Of a DNA stretch of 64,000 nt, positions 52,301 through 64,000 are shown piece by piece. The stretch is from Amphiduros pacificus (taxonomy: Eukaryota > Annelida > Polychaeta > Phyllodocida > Hesionidae), in contig OX439000.1 of NCBI GenBank assembly GCA_949316495.1, positions 48,339,720-48,403,719 on the forward strand, read 5' to 3'. The notes under the pieces are model-generated. The model saw nothing but the letters and a program-made list of their open reading frames with translations. It had not been told where the DNA came from and did no database searches. The number at the start of each line of letters is the position of its first letter. The first letter of the stretch is position 1. Made by a program: the position numbers and the translations under genes.

Positions 52301-55300
52301 ATAGTATTTACTGTGACGACGGTGGCGCTGCCACGAGATCGGTTCGCCTGAGCAAAAATGCAGAACTTGTTTCCAATCGCTGTGTTAAATGTCTGTTATC
52401 ATTTCACTGTTGTGAAGCAGTTGATGCTAAATCAATGAACAGTTGTATTTCCATTTCTTTTGCATTAATTTTGATGGTATCAACAAGTTGTTGAGATATT
52501 TGTGTTCTCATATATTCATATTGAATATTATTAATTTAGTACATATCAATATTCATATTCCAAAAGGAAATCAAATTTTTTACAGTTAACAAAAAACTCA
52601 TATTGCCTGTTGTAAATTGACAGTTCTGGTAAAATGCAAATCTTTGTGTGGTTCCTTCGACAAGTCGTTGAGATATTAATATTCTCAAATGTATTAATAT
52701 TCATATTCCAAAAGTATATTTGTTCTGATTATTATTAGGGAAAGTACAACATGTCAAAATGGATTATAGTAAATGTTGTGAAAGACATCCCAGGAGAAAT
52801 GACCACTAAAATGAAGGTCATTACTTCATCAGAGATATGTCCTGACAAAAATAGGGCTTGTAGGGCTTGTATTTAGCACAGAGCTTTTCATCTTAATATT
52901 GAAGATGCACAGGGTTATGAATTATTGAGGTTGTCAACCTAGGGCACCTTTAGACTGCCTGATGTCTGGAAAACTTTGTGGTGTCCAGGTGATTATGTGG
53001 TTGGCACTCGGGTGGCTGTGCAATGCCCATATCTAATGTGACCACACTTCCTGGCACACAGACAGATAAAGTTTACTTCAATAAATGTCTACTTCAATAA
53101 ATGACTGGCTGAGTGCCGAAAAAAATAAATTGGCTAAACTTTTTTCCTCCACCCCCCTGAATAAATGATGGTCCGTCCCTTAGCCAGGTTTTCTATTATT
53201 GTTGACACCACAGATTACTACACTACCGATTGTGACATTCATCACAAGATATCTAGTTATATATGAACTTTATTGTGATTGTAATAAAGGTCTGTTTAAG
53301 TATGTTTAATTTATGTAGAAACTATCAAAGGGCCATTTTTAACTATGCGTAGCATAGCTTTTGCAATGAAATTTTGCAGAGAGTTTATGTCATTCCGTAT
53401 GTCATCTTTGAACTTCTCCTCTGAAATTACTGGTTGGAGTTTTTAGCAATGAGTAGGAAAGATGTATTTTCAGGGGACTTACTCTATCTATTATTTTCCA
53501 TTAGGCTCATTTTTTTCCATTTTGTTGTGACTTTTCAAAACGCTAATAGTTATCACTGAGTTGTCAAAGAGGTTGCCATTTTGAATAACATTACAAATAT
53601 TAGCCAATGAGAATCGAAATAACAAGTTTAGGCCAAATTCAATATGTATCTTTCATTTTGATTGATCATAAATCTCGTCTGCTCAAGTCTGCTCTGGGAA
53701 AGGATTTTAATGATCATTTATGAAGCAATTTCAAGAAAATGTTCACAATGCAATGGTCAGCAAAGCTCTAAGGCCATTGGCCTGTGTTTTTCACATTGGA
53801 TATATACGGAAAGCACATTATTTCATTATTTGATTTTTTGACTTTACAACATTCCAGCTTATCTATCTCTGTAATATTCTTCATTCACTAAAAGTTAACT
53901 TTTAGAATAACAACGAACACTGAAAATGTTTAATTTATCAAATAGACATTTGATTTTAATGATTTTCTTGTAAAGAATAGTGTTGACACTTCATGAAATA
54001 ACTACCATGTGAGTGTGTAAATCATATCAGTTGTTTAACAGCGCACATAAGTTTTTTGTGAAGAAATCTGTCTTGTTAGTCCAAGTTATTGCCTTGATTG
54101 ATATTAATCCTCGCTATCTGCTCTCCCGGATTTTTAGCTGGTCCATGAAAAAATGACGAAATTGGCTCGAGAGAGCAGTGCATGACGGGAAAGATGTTGC
54201 ATTGTAAACTTCTGCCCGCCTTGTTTCAAGATGGGAGGGAAATTTCAGACTGACATCGTATATTGACACGCCAATGTCAGTGCTTTTGCATGTTTGTTGT
54301 GTAATCTTTATATAAGTATATTGCAATCTACGTAATTTATGTCAACATTACTGAGGCAAAACTGAGAAAAACAACAATGTAAAGATGAAAGGCAGAGGGA
54401 ACTATGGTCCAAACAGGCTGTCACCGCTCTTCCCAGATATGCCGTGTGCAAAGAATTGGGTCAAATACAATCGCAGCGCTCTAAAAATGCAGCGTATATG
54501 GTAGAGCAGATAGGGAGAATTGTATTGAAACTGGTATAAAAATGGGATTTTAAGAATTTTTCAAAATTGGCATTAAATTTCATTATAATGAGAATTATGT
54601 CAGTATATAGTGAGGGTGAGTAGCATTTCCAAACATTGTTTTTCATTGACTTTTTTTTGTTTTTATCATGCTTTGGAACAGATAAAGGTATAAAATATAT
54701 CATTGATTGTTCAAAATTATGATAAAAATGTGTTACATTGTAAATATTACAATACCAATTGTTATAAATGTGCTGAAGCAGTTTTTGACTTTTTCCTATA
54801 TGTTTACGTAATACACGTTGAACAAATTAATCATCTTATAAAAACTGGCAACTCTTGTCATAGACATGTCTATAAAAAACAATGCAGGCAGAGACAGGTG
54901 CTGTAGGAAGTGTTTTTTACTCTCACTGCTAACGTCACTCTGTGATTCTAACTTGGCGTGCACATTATAAGAACTATAAACATCCTCACATTTTTCTTTA
55001 AATAAACAATATTAATTGTGTCCACAACGTCTGCATATGATGTGATATATACACTTGACTCACATGACCACACAGGTGAAAGAGAAACATATTTATGTGT
55101 GTGTCTGAAAAATGGAGACAAAAGTTATGTGACTATGGGGATGTGTTGTTTGCTAGAGGATTGCTTGTGATAGGCAGGTAATTATTGTGTAGATATTCCC
55201 CTAGCTCCCAGCAGGGAGGGCTGCCATCTCATTGCTACTTGCTTGATGGGTTTTAGGTAGCTAAGTCAGATATTAGCAGTTTTAGATGGCTCTTAGCCAG

Positions 55301-55871
55301 GCCTGCAACATCATATAGCCTTCTCCGGCCTCCTTTTCTTGCTAAAGATACTTTATAATTGATGAAAAATGCGACCAAAAAAGTCAGGCATTTCCTTCGC
55401 ATGACTTCATCTGAGCAATCAGCTGTTGCATGTTTTTTTTTGGTCATAACTAATTTGGTCATGGCTTAACTTGGTCATACCATGATCCCTTGTGACCTCA
55501 CTTTAATGCATGAGAAATTTCATGTTTGACTCCAAATGTTTACTGGTAGAGGGTAACAAAAAGCGAACAAAATCAGCCAAGTTTGTCATGCTTATGCCTG
55601 ATGTCAAATAAAATGAATACATTTGTTTTTTACGCCCTGGCTTTGCTGAATGGCATATATACTAGGGTCAGTGGTAAATGATTTCTGCTTTTGTCCATAA
55701 TTTCGGGAAATCTGGTAAAACCTGATTATGTTGCATGCATAGAAACAATACATGACTTGCAAAGAAACAATACATGGCTTGCATAGAAAGAACAATGCAA
55801 GTACTAAATTAAAGGCTAGAAACACTAAAAAGTACTGTCATTTTGGCTAGAAAACCATTTGCCATCAATAT
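49337..55871. other. MCC intron 3, unannotated stretch
   Basis: No exon or RNA gene was recognised. It holds an A/C-rich low-complexity tract (about 50688-50735) and a local direct duplication near 52.5-52.7 kb. Confidence 0.45.
52483..52714. repeat. Local diverged direct duplication
   Basis: 52483-52566 and 52660-52714 share GTTGAGATATT, an interrupted TTCTCA word and the longer block AATATTCATATTCCAAAAG. The first copy has extra AT sequence in the middle. Confidence 0.5.
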
Positions 55872-56362
55872 TACCATATTTACTTGAATATAAGATGAGG
55901 TTTTTGGACCCAAAACTTCCACTTTTCAATATCGCGACCTCGCGTTGCATATGCATAATTAAGCATTGTTAAACTGACATTTTCTCCGACTTGTGGATAA
56001 TTTTCACTTATTAAATGACTGTTTACATGTGGTAGAATATTTCTATGTCTATTAAAAGACACAGATTTTAATTATATCACTGTTGGGGGAGTTTGTATCT
56101 GGACAATATGAGCAAAGTTTGTTACGCCCGGAGGTGCCGTAAATCACCATCAGCAGGTCGTCCTCATGTATAATAGATCTTGTTGCGTAAACATATTTAC
56201 ATTTCACTTTTAAAATGACCGCCAGACTTGAATGGTGCAGTGCCAATGTCTTGAGAAAAACCGACTCGTCTTTTATTCGAAAATTGATATTTTCAAGCAA
56301 AATAACATCAATTTGGGGGTTGTCTTATACACGAGTTGTCTTATATTTGAGTAAATACGGTA
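55872..56362. mobile_element. MITE with TA target site and about 27-bp terminal inverted repeats
   Basis: The left end reads CCATATTTACTTGAATATAA and the right end, in complement, CCGTATTTACTCAAATATAA. Both are flanked by TA. The element body is 487 bp (55874-56360). TA duplication is the habit of the Tc1/mariner/pogo group, so that is the likely driver. No transposase is encoded. Family assignment is by ends only. Confidence 0.65.
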
Positions 56363-57221
56363 TGCTCCCTTATAAGCATTCTGCAAATTTACTACCTTTT
56401 CAGAATCTTCCTCTCCAGCCACCATTTTTCCTCTCAAATGTATGCATGCTTTTAATTGACAAAGGCATGTTGTGACATCATCAAAAGAGCCATTTAGATT
56501 AATTGTTATGAAATTTTGGTGGGAAAGTGGTAGATATAATGAACATTAAAACTTCGTTTTGATGTATATGCTTACACATAACTGCCAGATATTGGAATGC
56601 TATTGTAAAATGCATGATTTTTGTAAACAGTTTTAAAATTGTCATTTTTAGCAAATATCATTGGCAGATAAATGCCAGGTCCTCTCTTTTCAGCTCACAG
56701 CACCAGCTGTTCTGTGAGTAATGGAGAAGACTGCTGCTGAGACATTTTAAGATCATGAAATATTCATCACCTTCAAATGTTTACTCTTGCCAAAAAGGAT
56801 GCAAGACACACCAACATATTTATTCTGATATTATGATAATTCTCAAGAGGAGGTGTAATGTAATAGAACTAGCTGAAGCACAGAATGTATAAACAACATA
56901 TAGCTTCTTTTGGTGGCACATTCTGCGATTACTGGGCTCAGAAGCAGACCCAGGCTGCAAGCACAGGTATGTGGGTTTCCTATAGAATTTAGGGTTTAAG
57001 GGATGCCAAGAGGGTGGGATGTCATAGCCCCAGGGTGTCAGAGAGAAGCAGAGAAGGGCGGAGAAAAGGTGGGGTGTTGTGATATGAAAATGCAAGTTAT
57101 GGAGATGGCCATGCCCCTCTGGTGCCAGTGTCACAATGTGTGAGCCTCAAACTGCTCAGTCCAGAGTTGTTGATCTTTGATGGAATTAAGAAAAATTGCC
57201 ATGATCAGGGAGAGAAATAGA
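56363..57221. other. MCC intron 3, unannotated stretch
   Basis: Nothing recognised. The minus-strand frame at 56820-57134 has no similarity I know. Confidence 0.45.
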
Positions 57222-57350
57222 TCTGAAATAGATCAGTTGGTAGAGTACACACCTTGAGCTCCAGGTTCAAATCCCGGCCGGTTATTATCAACCACTATGA
57301 GCAGACGTTGTCTGGAATCAGCGATATATAAATGTCAGCTTTACCTCTTT
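57222..57350 (+). mobile_element. tRNA-derived SINE-like sequence
   Basis: The sequence has a pol III A-box-like TAGATCAGTTGG (57229-57240) and a perfect B-box GGTTCAAATCC (57264-57274) at tRNA-like spacing. The flanking acceptor stems do not pair as in a working tRNA. Non-tRNA sequence continues (GTCTGGAATCAGCGATATAT), as in the body of a SINE. It could also be a lone tRNA pseudogene. The 3' limit is approximate. Confidence 0.6.
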
Positions 57351-60300
57351 TTCAAGATATTTGAGGTTATAGACTCACTTATGAGAAAAAATAAATGACA
57401 TTTCTTTTCTCCAACAATGAAAATGGATCTATTTTTACATTAACAAATATTTTTTAATAGGCAAAATGTCAAGAGAACAAAGTGCATTTCAGAAAAACTG
57501 CAATATATGTAAATATATATTTTTTTATTTGAATAGAATGTAAACATCACATGCTCAAGGTTATATGTACATGTAATGACATAAAACCTGAGCTGAGAAA
57601 AAACGATGAACTTCAGTTTTGAGTGAAGATGATAGCTTTGAAGCCACATTGGGAGAGATGGTATGGCCAAATTGCTGTCAATTAACATGGGTAACCCTGA
57701 TAGAAAAAGTGGCACAGTTCTTAACCCACAGCAGATTGGGAGTAGTCGAGCACCGAGAGGTTCCAATGGCAGGAGGTGTGGTGGGGCAGATCACTTGCTT
57801 TGAAGAAAGTTTGGACAAGATTACAGCCCTAGCTGTGAGCATCGCCAGCTTGAAAGAGGGTGAAAGCAAGAGCACCTAGGAAGCTTTCAAATAAAATCTT
57901 GTTAGGAACCAATCATTAGCTACAGACCAACTAAAAAACATAGAAATTCTTCAGGGAAATGGAACTCGGTAGGTTAAAAAAATAAGGTTTTTAAGTTTGA
58001 GGCTTAGAAATATTTATTATGGGAGACAGGTATGTTCTGGGCTTTGTCAATTGTTGGTTGTTTCAGACCAGAATAGTTGATCTTATGGGTTCCTTTAGAG
58101 ATACATTGTAAGTAACAAATAGAGTGACAGCTAGAAAGTAGCCAGTTGGATTGGAGAGGACAGGAGTTATCTTGGGAACTGAATACTGGAATCAGAAATA
58201 AACCTCCACCATGGAATGGCTGTTAGAATGTCCGTGGATGGAATACTTCTTAAATTAGACTGAAAGTAATGTTAATGGAAAAATTCAATCAGCCACATGA
58301 ATGTTAACAGCTATTATTTTTAGTTATATTTTTAATAGACCATATGTTTTTTTTAAATTTTTTTTTTTTAAATGTCTTGAAGGTCACTGCATAGTCGTAT
58401 GATATCTTAACCTCAACATGAGGAAGTACAAGATCAGGTTTGGATCAAGTGCTTGGCAAGGAGATCATTTAGATTTTGTGGTGATGTAGCAAAAGACCTC
58501 AAAACCACAAGGTGATGAGAGATCCACTGCAAGGCATCGTCAGACCAATCTCAGGAGAAAACATTATCTGAGTGGTAAACAAAGCAACCTCAGGGCAAAT
58601 GTGGCATTGAGTTTCTGGCCAGGTGTCTGACTGGGAAATATCAAATTTGCCCCAGATATACCTGAATGTTGAGGTCTATGTAGGTTGAATTTTTTAGACT
58701 TGTGTCATACCCTGATTACAGCACCACCTAGGGTACATGTATGCATTAGTACAAGCATGAGATGTGCATCATATGATATCACATGACATGCAGGAAAACA
58801 AAATTGCACAATAAGCACATGAAAGATAGTGTCCACTCATGAGTCTGGAATGTGGATTCATGGCGAGGGCCTGGATCAAGCCAGATTATATTGCAGATAT
58901 TATTCCAGATCATATGGTGTCAACAACTGAGAATATTGAGAAGGAAGCGATAGGGTGAGATATGATAGGGTGATATACCCCACCCCTCACTGGGCCTACA
59001 ACATGCATCTGTCATAACTCACAGTCATCATGCACCAAGCAATCCATAAGCCCAGTGCAAATCAATCTATCAATTGTCATTTTTTATTGGTCTTCTATGC
59101 ATGTCAAAAGACAGGTATTGCTCAATAGATGTGCAACATGCAAAAGTGTTACATGGAAAATATTTTGCATTAAATGTCAAATGTTAGTTAAGCAGAAATT
59201 TAAAAGAAACCAATAGGTGAAAGTGGATTTTGGACAGTGACATGATGGTGAATATATTATGGAATCTGACCAATCCAGTGCATCGGGTGTAGGAATGTCA
59301 CTTATGACCATTGCATATGACAGGCCTGATTGGCTGGGAAGAGCACCAGATTATCCCAGGACGCCAGGTGCCAGTTGGATTAGGGATTATCCGAGATTAT
59401 CATCACTGTCAGTACGCAACCATCTTGATAAGCAGGGCATGTTATTCTGCCTCAGCAACAGAGGACATCATGGTCAGCATAAAACAAGTGATAATGTGGA
59501 GATCATAAGCTTTGAAAATTGGATTATAGAAAAGGTGACATTATTGAAAAGAAAAGTCATTATTGATGGATGAGACCAATTGTCATTGACTAGGGATGTC
59601 TCCTTTGAAATTTATGATTGATCCAACTGTGCTTTGCAAAGATGTTTTTAGAAACATTGCTTTGTATTTTGGCTTGTGAGTGGTGGTAAATTGAATGCAT
59701 TACCGGTACTTGATATACTGCAAGCATATACCTAATTATAAGTTAGTGGTCTATTGCAGCAGGAGATCCCTTTATATAATATGTCTGTTTAACACCTTTA
59801 CCTGAATTTAGTTGTAAAAATATCATCACAACTTAATAGATGTGCCAGGGAAAATAGATGAGAGTTCATGGAGTATGTAAATGGTTTGGAAATAGAAGTA
59901 AATATACACATGATGTGACAGACTGCCAGGACTCATAAGTCATTAACAAAGGAGAATGGGAGGGCATGCAACGTGGGTCAGGACCTTGGTGTAAAGGACA
60001 TCTTCCTTGGAACCCTTGCCTCCGTGATGAAAAGCCCCCACATGGCTACACATGGTGTACTGGCTCACAGTGCATGGAATCTAGCAGGCTAACAGTGGAC
60101 CTGTGTTGTTGAAAAGTATCGTGATTTCCTCAGCCAGGTTTGTGTCATAACAAATCAGAGACACTTGTTTCGTCATGATGGATTAGGGATGTAAATCTTG
60201 AAGATTCTATCTCCTAACTGTGCAGGATCAGGATAATCTGATGGGGAAACTGTAATCAAATAAGACCATCGATATATTGGATAAAAAATGTACAAGCATA

Positions 60301-60840
60301 CATACCACAGATAGAGGGAGTGTAGAGTTTTAAGATATCTTGCCCACATTGACATAGAGTCGCTAGGACCATTAGCATTCAGATGAGCAGGCCTGACTTC
60401 AGACAACAAACCTTGGAGGGATCTACGTTTTTTACCGGCAGAATTTCTTGGCTGTATTTACAGAATTGCTGGTGGCGTTGGTGTAAAAAGCCAAGGCAAG
60501 TGGGGAAACATACTGGCAACGAAATCCAGTCAGGAGTGTGTTGAGAATTTTTTCATCGCCCAGTTGTGTGACAGTTGTTTGCCGAGGAGTTTGGTGGGCT
60601 GGTTAGAGGTCGGTGGCGAAGAGAAAGGGGGGCTGGGCTGGGCCTGGCTGGGCCTCGTGGCAGTGGCCCCGGTGTGTTGTTTGGCAGCACAGGGCCAGAG
60701 AGCTTTGGCCTCACAGACCGGCTATGCATGCTGATGGGCATGCAGTGTATGCACTATATGGCCATACACATAACACTTCATTGTCTGCAAACAAAACTCC
60801 TCGTCATATGACAAGACTTTTTTTGCTAGGACCTGGCAGA
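57351..60840. other. MCC intron 3, stretch upstream of the candidate alternative exon
   Basis: No exon was recognised. The plus frame at 57619-57879 (86 codons) is unassigned and has neither flanking splice sites nor similarity I know. A triplet of GATTATC words lies at 59349-59401. A patch at about 60440-60740 is clearly GC-richer than its surroundings and could belong to a promoter. Confidence 0.4.
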
Positions 60841-60866
60841 GATGTATTTCTATATATATTTATACA

Positions 60867-60875
60867 TATATAAAA
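60867..60875 (+). promoter_or_regulatory. Candidate TATA box of the alternative first exon
   Basis: TATATAAAA fits the TATA consensus and lies about 155 bp upstream of the ATG at 61023, which would give a 5' leader of roughly 120 bases. AT-rich DNA makes such words common, so this is weak on its own. The GC-rich patch just upstream adds a little support. Confidence 0.3.
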
Positions 60876-61022
60876 CATGAAACAGAGTTTCATTGTATTT
60901 TTGGGACTGTAACGACTTATCTTTTAAGGAGACAACATGGATGTTTTTGTCAACATGGATAACTTTATTTATTAGGAGTTTTGTGTAGCATTTATTTTTC
61001 GATAAAAAAAACAAAGGAAAAA

Positions 61023-61160
61023 ATGGCAAAGAAACTAGGAAGGATAGATAGCAGTGCTACATATTATAGTGACCCTGCCTTGAATAGACTGAAAGACGGG
61101 CACAATTCTCCGTTCAAAGTGGGATGGCGCTACCTCAGCGTCAAGAGCTTCCCAAGAAAC
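61023..61160 (+). CDS. Candidate alternative first coding exon (short MCC isoform or a separate gene)
   Basis: An ATG with AAA before it and G after it (strong context) opens 46 codons: MAKKLGRIDSSATYYSDPAL, then a basic/aromatic part with VGWRYLSVKSFPRN. It ends at AAC/GTGAGT, a near-consensus donor, in phase 0. An in-frame stop at 60960-60962 closes the frame upstream, as expected for a first exon. The phase equals that of the exon 3 donor, so both could splice to the same downstream exon. Vertebrate MCC has a short isoform that lacks the EF hands and starts from its own exon, so an equivalent is plausible. The peptide itself is not one I recognise. It could also belong to another gene or be chance. 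Confidence 0.45.
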
Positions 61161-62599
61161 GTGAGTTAACTTTTGCTGAAAGTAAAATTTTGTATCTACA
61201 ATTGAATATAACTTTCCTGTTTGAAATATCATAAATGATAAATGTGGTTTAACTCAGCATGATTTTGTTTTATTGTAATGAATTAAACATGAAGAACATA
61301 TCTTGCACCACTGCAGAATATTTCTATTTTGCATCACCATGGCACGAGTTCAGGTTGATGATAGGTTTTTTCCCCCAAGCACCTGGTAACAGATGCGTGT
61401 TGTATATGCTGAACTCACCTCTGATCTTGTCAGGTAGACCACAGTACCTGGACACAGGTGTGCTTCACACACCACACCTCAATGATATCTGCCTACACAT
61501 GTTTTTAACACTATTTGTTATTTTTGTTATTATTATTGTTGTTATCATATCTTTGTGTTCCATGTGTAGTCATCCAGATCTGTCATGTGTGAAAATCATC
61601 CCATTATCTTATTGATGGACAAGACTCTTTCATTCAGATTTACAATCAGTATATTAAATATCTTAAACTTATGAAACTAATTTGTTTACCATTGTTTAAG
61701 ATATAAGGATAGTAACTAGTTTTAACCTTTTTTGTGGGAAATGTTTGAAGGAATTCATGTTGAAGCACTTTGCACAGTTGGCCAATCTTTATTGACCCTC
61801 CAGTCTCATGATGTGTTAACAGCATCTGTTTTCTCTGTCGTTCATCTCACTTTAAAGAATGATTACATTCAATATTTCAACAGCAGAAAAAAACACCACT
61901 CAACCTTAAACCTGATGTGCAAGATTCTTGTCTTGTCTGTTACTGTAACAGAAAAAGGTCGCTTAATAGAAGATCCAGAATCACTTTTGAAAATATACTA
62001 ACTTATTTGAAGAAGAAAACTTCTGTTGATTTTTGTTGGAACAAATATAAAGACATACTCATTATTGTATCACTGTTGATATCACTGTTTTATCTTAAAA
62101 TATAATAAATTAACCTTTTCATCAAATGTTTAAAAACAAATTCAATTGTGTAAGTATAAGAATGACAAACACCAAATTTTATTCGGATTAGGATGAATGA
62201 CTAATTAAAAAAAGGATGAAAGACTAATTCAACCACTCAAAGATAGGGAGACCAAGAAAATGTTGGTCAGTCCTGATAATCAGCTTACCGGCAATTAAAG
62301 AAGGCATATTCAACATGAATTAAGTATGGAGTTAAAACTTGCTTGTGAAATAAAACAATACTTTTGTCACTTAAGAAACATCCAAACAAATTACACTATT
62401 TTCAGAAAATGAATATGGTTTCGCAGATATTCTCAAAGTTTATCTTTGAGTAAGTGCAAAAAATCATTAATCCGATCATTTCTCAAAAGTGAAAAGAGAC
62501 ATTTCAAATGATGGGTTCTTCAAGATGCTAAGATTAACATCAATGCCATCTGATGTCAAACAACAGCATTTTCTTGGGGTGAAGAAGCCATTGGCATTA
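61161..62599. other. Intron following the candidate alternative exon
   Basis: AT-rich. No exon recognised. The plus frames at 61259-61615 and 61732-62001 lack similarity and splice context and are not called. Confidence 0.4.
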
Positions 62600-62820
62600 G
62601 AATAGATTAGCATAGATATGAATAGATAAGAATAGATTATGTTATATTATAATAGAATAGATTAGAATTTAATATATTGAATATATTAGAATGCATAAGA
62701 ATTGATTACAATAAATATAGATTAGAACAGAATAGATTGGAATAGATTAGATTGGAATACATTATAATAGATTAGATTAAAATAAAATAGTAATAGATTA
62801 GAATTAGAATAGATTAGAAA
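62600..62820. repeat. Degenerate tandem repeat of AATAGATTAG type
   Basis: About 220 bp made of loosely repeated GAATAGATTA and related words, with irregular spacing of about 10-12 bp. Confidence 0.8.
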
Positions 62821-64000
62821 AGACAAAACAAGTTTTCATTAGTATCTTGGGAGTTAACACACATGATAATTGAAATATTTTGAAACAAGACGAAGATCCC
62901 CAAGAAGTGTCCATAATCAACAAGTATTCATTTATACAAAGCTGACAATTTCGAGAATTCTTCATGGATTTTAAATTTTGAGTCAGGTGGTCTTGAGGCC
63001 AACCTTGAGCATGTTTAGTCAAGATTAAATATAATGATATGAAATGTCACAATGTTGTTTATACATAGACACATTTGTAAATGAGTAAAGTATGAAGCTT
63101 TCAATCTTTTGAATTTGGGCATATTGAGCGAATAAAATGCTTTACCTACTGATGGACAGGTATTCTAGCCTGGGTTATATAATTTACCGTTATAGGGCAG
63201 GTAATGTACAGCCCCATGTCTGTTATCCTTGCAGAGCATGTTTCATAACCATGGAGATAAAGTATGATAAACAGTCTCCCACTATAGTGGGTCTATAACG
63301 TGTTGGTTATTAAGGCCGTAGATAACCTTGGTGACATAGCAGCATCAGTTGCACTTTGTTGTCAGTTTGACATTTGCCTTGTGCAAAAAACCCATCTATA
63401 ACAACCAGAGCTTTCCTGATAAAAACTGCACCAAGCTGGGGCAAGATGCTCTCTTTGGTGTGGCATATCTTAATGCATCTCTTAAGCGTTTGTAATAAGG
63501 CTATCATGTTTACATTTATATTGGATCAGGTGTGAGAATGGTGGTGCTTTATGATGTATTAGCCTAATTTCCTCCAGGTGTTTGGAAGAAAGTACAAAAT
63601 ACTCATGTTGACTTGACCTGAAATGTTAAGTTACCTGAAACCAAATGTCAAACTCCAGTGAGCAAAAAATCCCATTTTACTGCAATGGATCCCAAGGCTT
63701 GATTTTAACCTCAAAACAAACTTTAGTTTGTGGTGTTAGGGCTTGGACCACTATCACAATGCCCAATTGGAAATCATTGTAAAAGCCTCACCTGCAAAAT
63801 TTATTGGTATTGACCTAGGATATTTTAAATATTATTTATCAAATAGAAAAGTGTAAGGCTTTCTGAAAGCAAAATATTAAGTGATGTCGACCATGGAAAG
63901 TTCCAGCTAGTGTCTGCTGAAGTGACACCTGTCATGAAAACTAAGAACATAACATGACAATATAGGAATCAGCCCCTGGCAGCCAGGACCAAAATATAGT
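62821..64000. other. Terminal stretch, unannotated
   Basis: No exon, RNA gene or structured repeat was recognised up to the edge of the window. The next MCC exon, which should begin the coiled coil, was not found here. Confidence 0.45.

Noticed and set aside
57619-57879. 86-codon plus-strand frame
   Set aside because: It has no similarity I recognise and no splice-site context. The opposite strand is open as well.
59259-59573. 104-codon plus-strand frame
   Set aside because: No recognisable similarity and no donor or acceptor at its limits.
60575-60873. Gly/Arg-rich frames at 60.6-60.9 kb
   Set aside because: They reflect a GC-rich patch, perhaps promoter sequence. There is no domain or splice support.

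Overview
The window looks like nuclear DNA from an invertebrate animal. It is AT-rich, has spliced genes with introns up to 34 kb, and is full of minisatellites and small non-autonomous transposons. Protein matches point to a metazoan; the phylum cannot be fixed from sequence alone (a mollusc or another lophotrochozoan is a guess). Only two protein-coding genes can be supported. No autonomous transposon, retroviral remnant, CRISPR array or rRNA gene was seen.

Layout. An intact single-exon NEDD8-conjugating E2 enzyme (UBE2M/UBC12 family) lies at 1.4-2.0 kb on the minus strand. Next come a perfect-stem palindrome, a long AT microsatellite ending in a 146-bp exact duplicate of upstream sequence, and a large imperfect inverted repeat (about 5.3-7.4 kb) carrying a recurrent GTACGTAC-cored motif. 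From 7.7 kb to the end runs the 5' part of an MCC-type gene (colorectal mutant cancer protein, long EF-hand isoform) on the plus strand. Exon 1 is 7710-7873, exon 2 is 42201-42475 and exon 3 is 48654-48817; the rest lies beyond the window. A possible alternative first exon sits at 61023-61160, in the same splice phase (0) as the exon 3 donor, which parallels the short EF-hand-less MCC isoform of vertebrates.

Intron 1 (34,327 bp) holds minisatellites with units of 53, 57, 37, 51, 27, 26 and 51 bp, one piggyBac-type MITE and several copies of a dispersed short repeat. Introns 2 and 3 hold further small repeats, a MITE with TA target sites and a tRNA-derived SINE-like sequence.

The most interesting object is the array at 40.1-42.2 kb, which ends exactly at the exon 2 splice acceptor. 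Its 51-bp unit is a copy of that acceptor plus the start of exon 2, so 41 near-identical decoy 3' splice sites stand in tandem just before the real one. By reading frame, use of any decoy would give a stop codon within 9 to 11 codons of the junction. The real exon diverges at just those positions and stays open. This is either a passive minisatellite that the splicing machinery tolerates or a built-in splice-site competition switch that would limit the EF-hand isoform. RNA data would decide.
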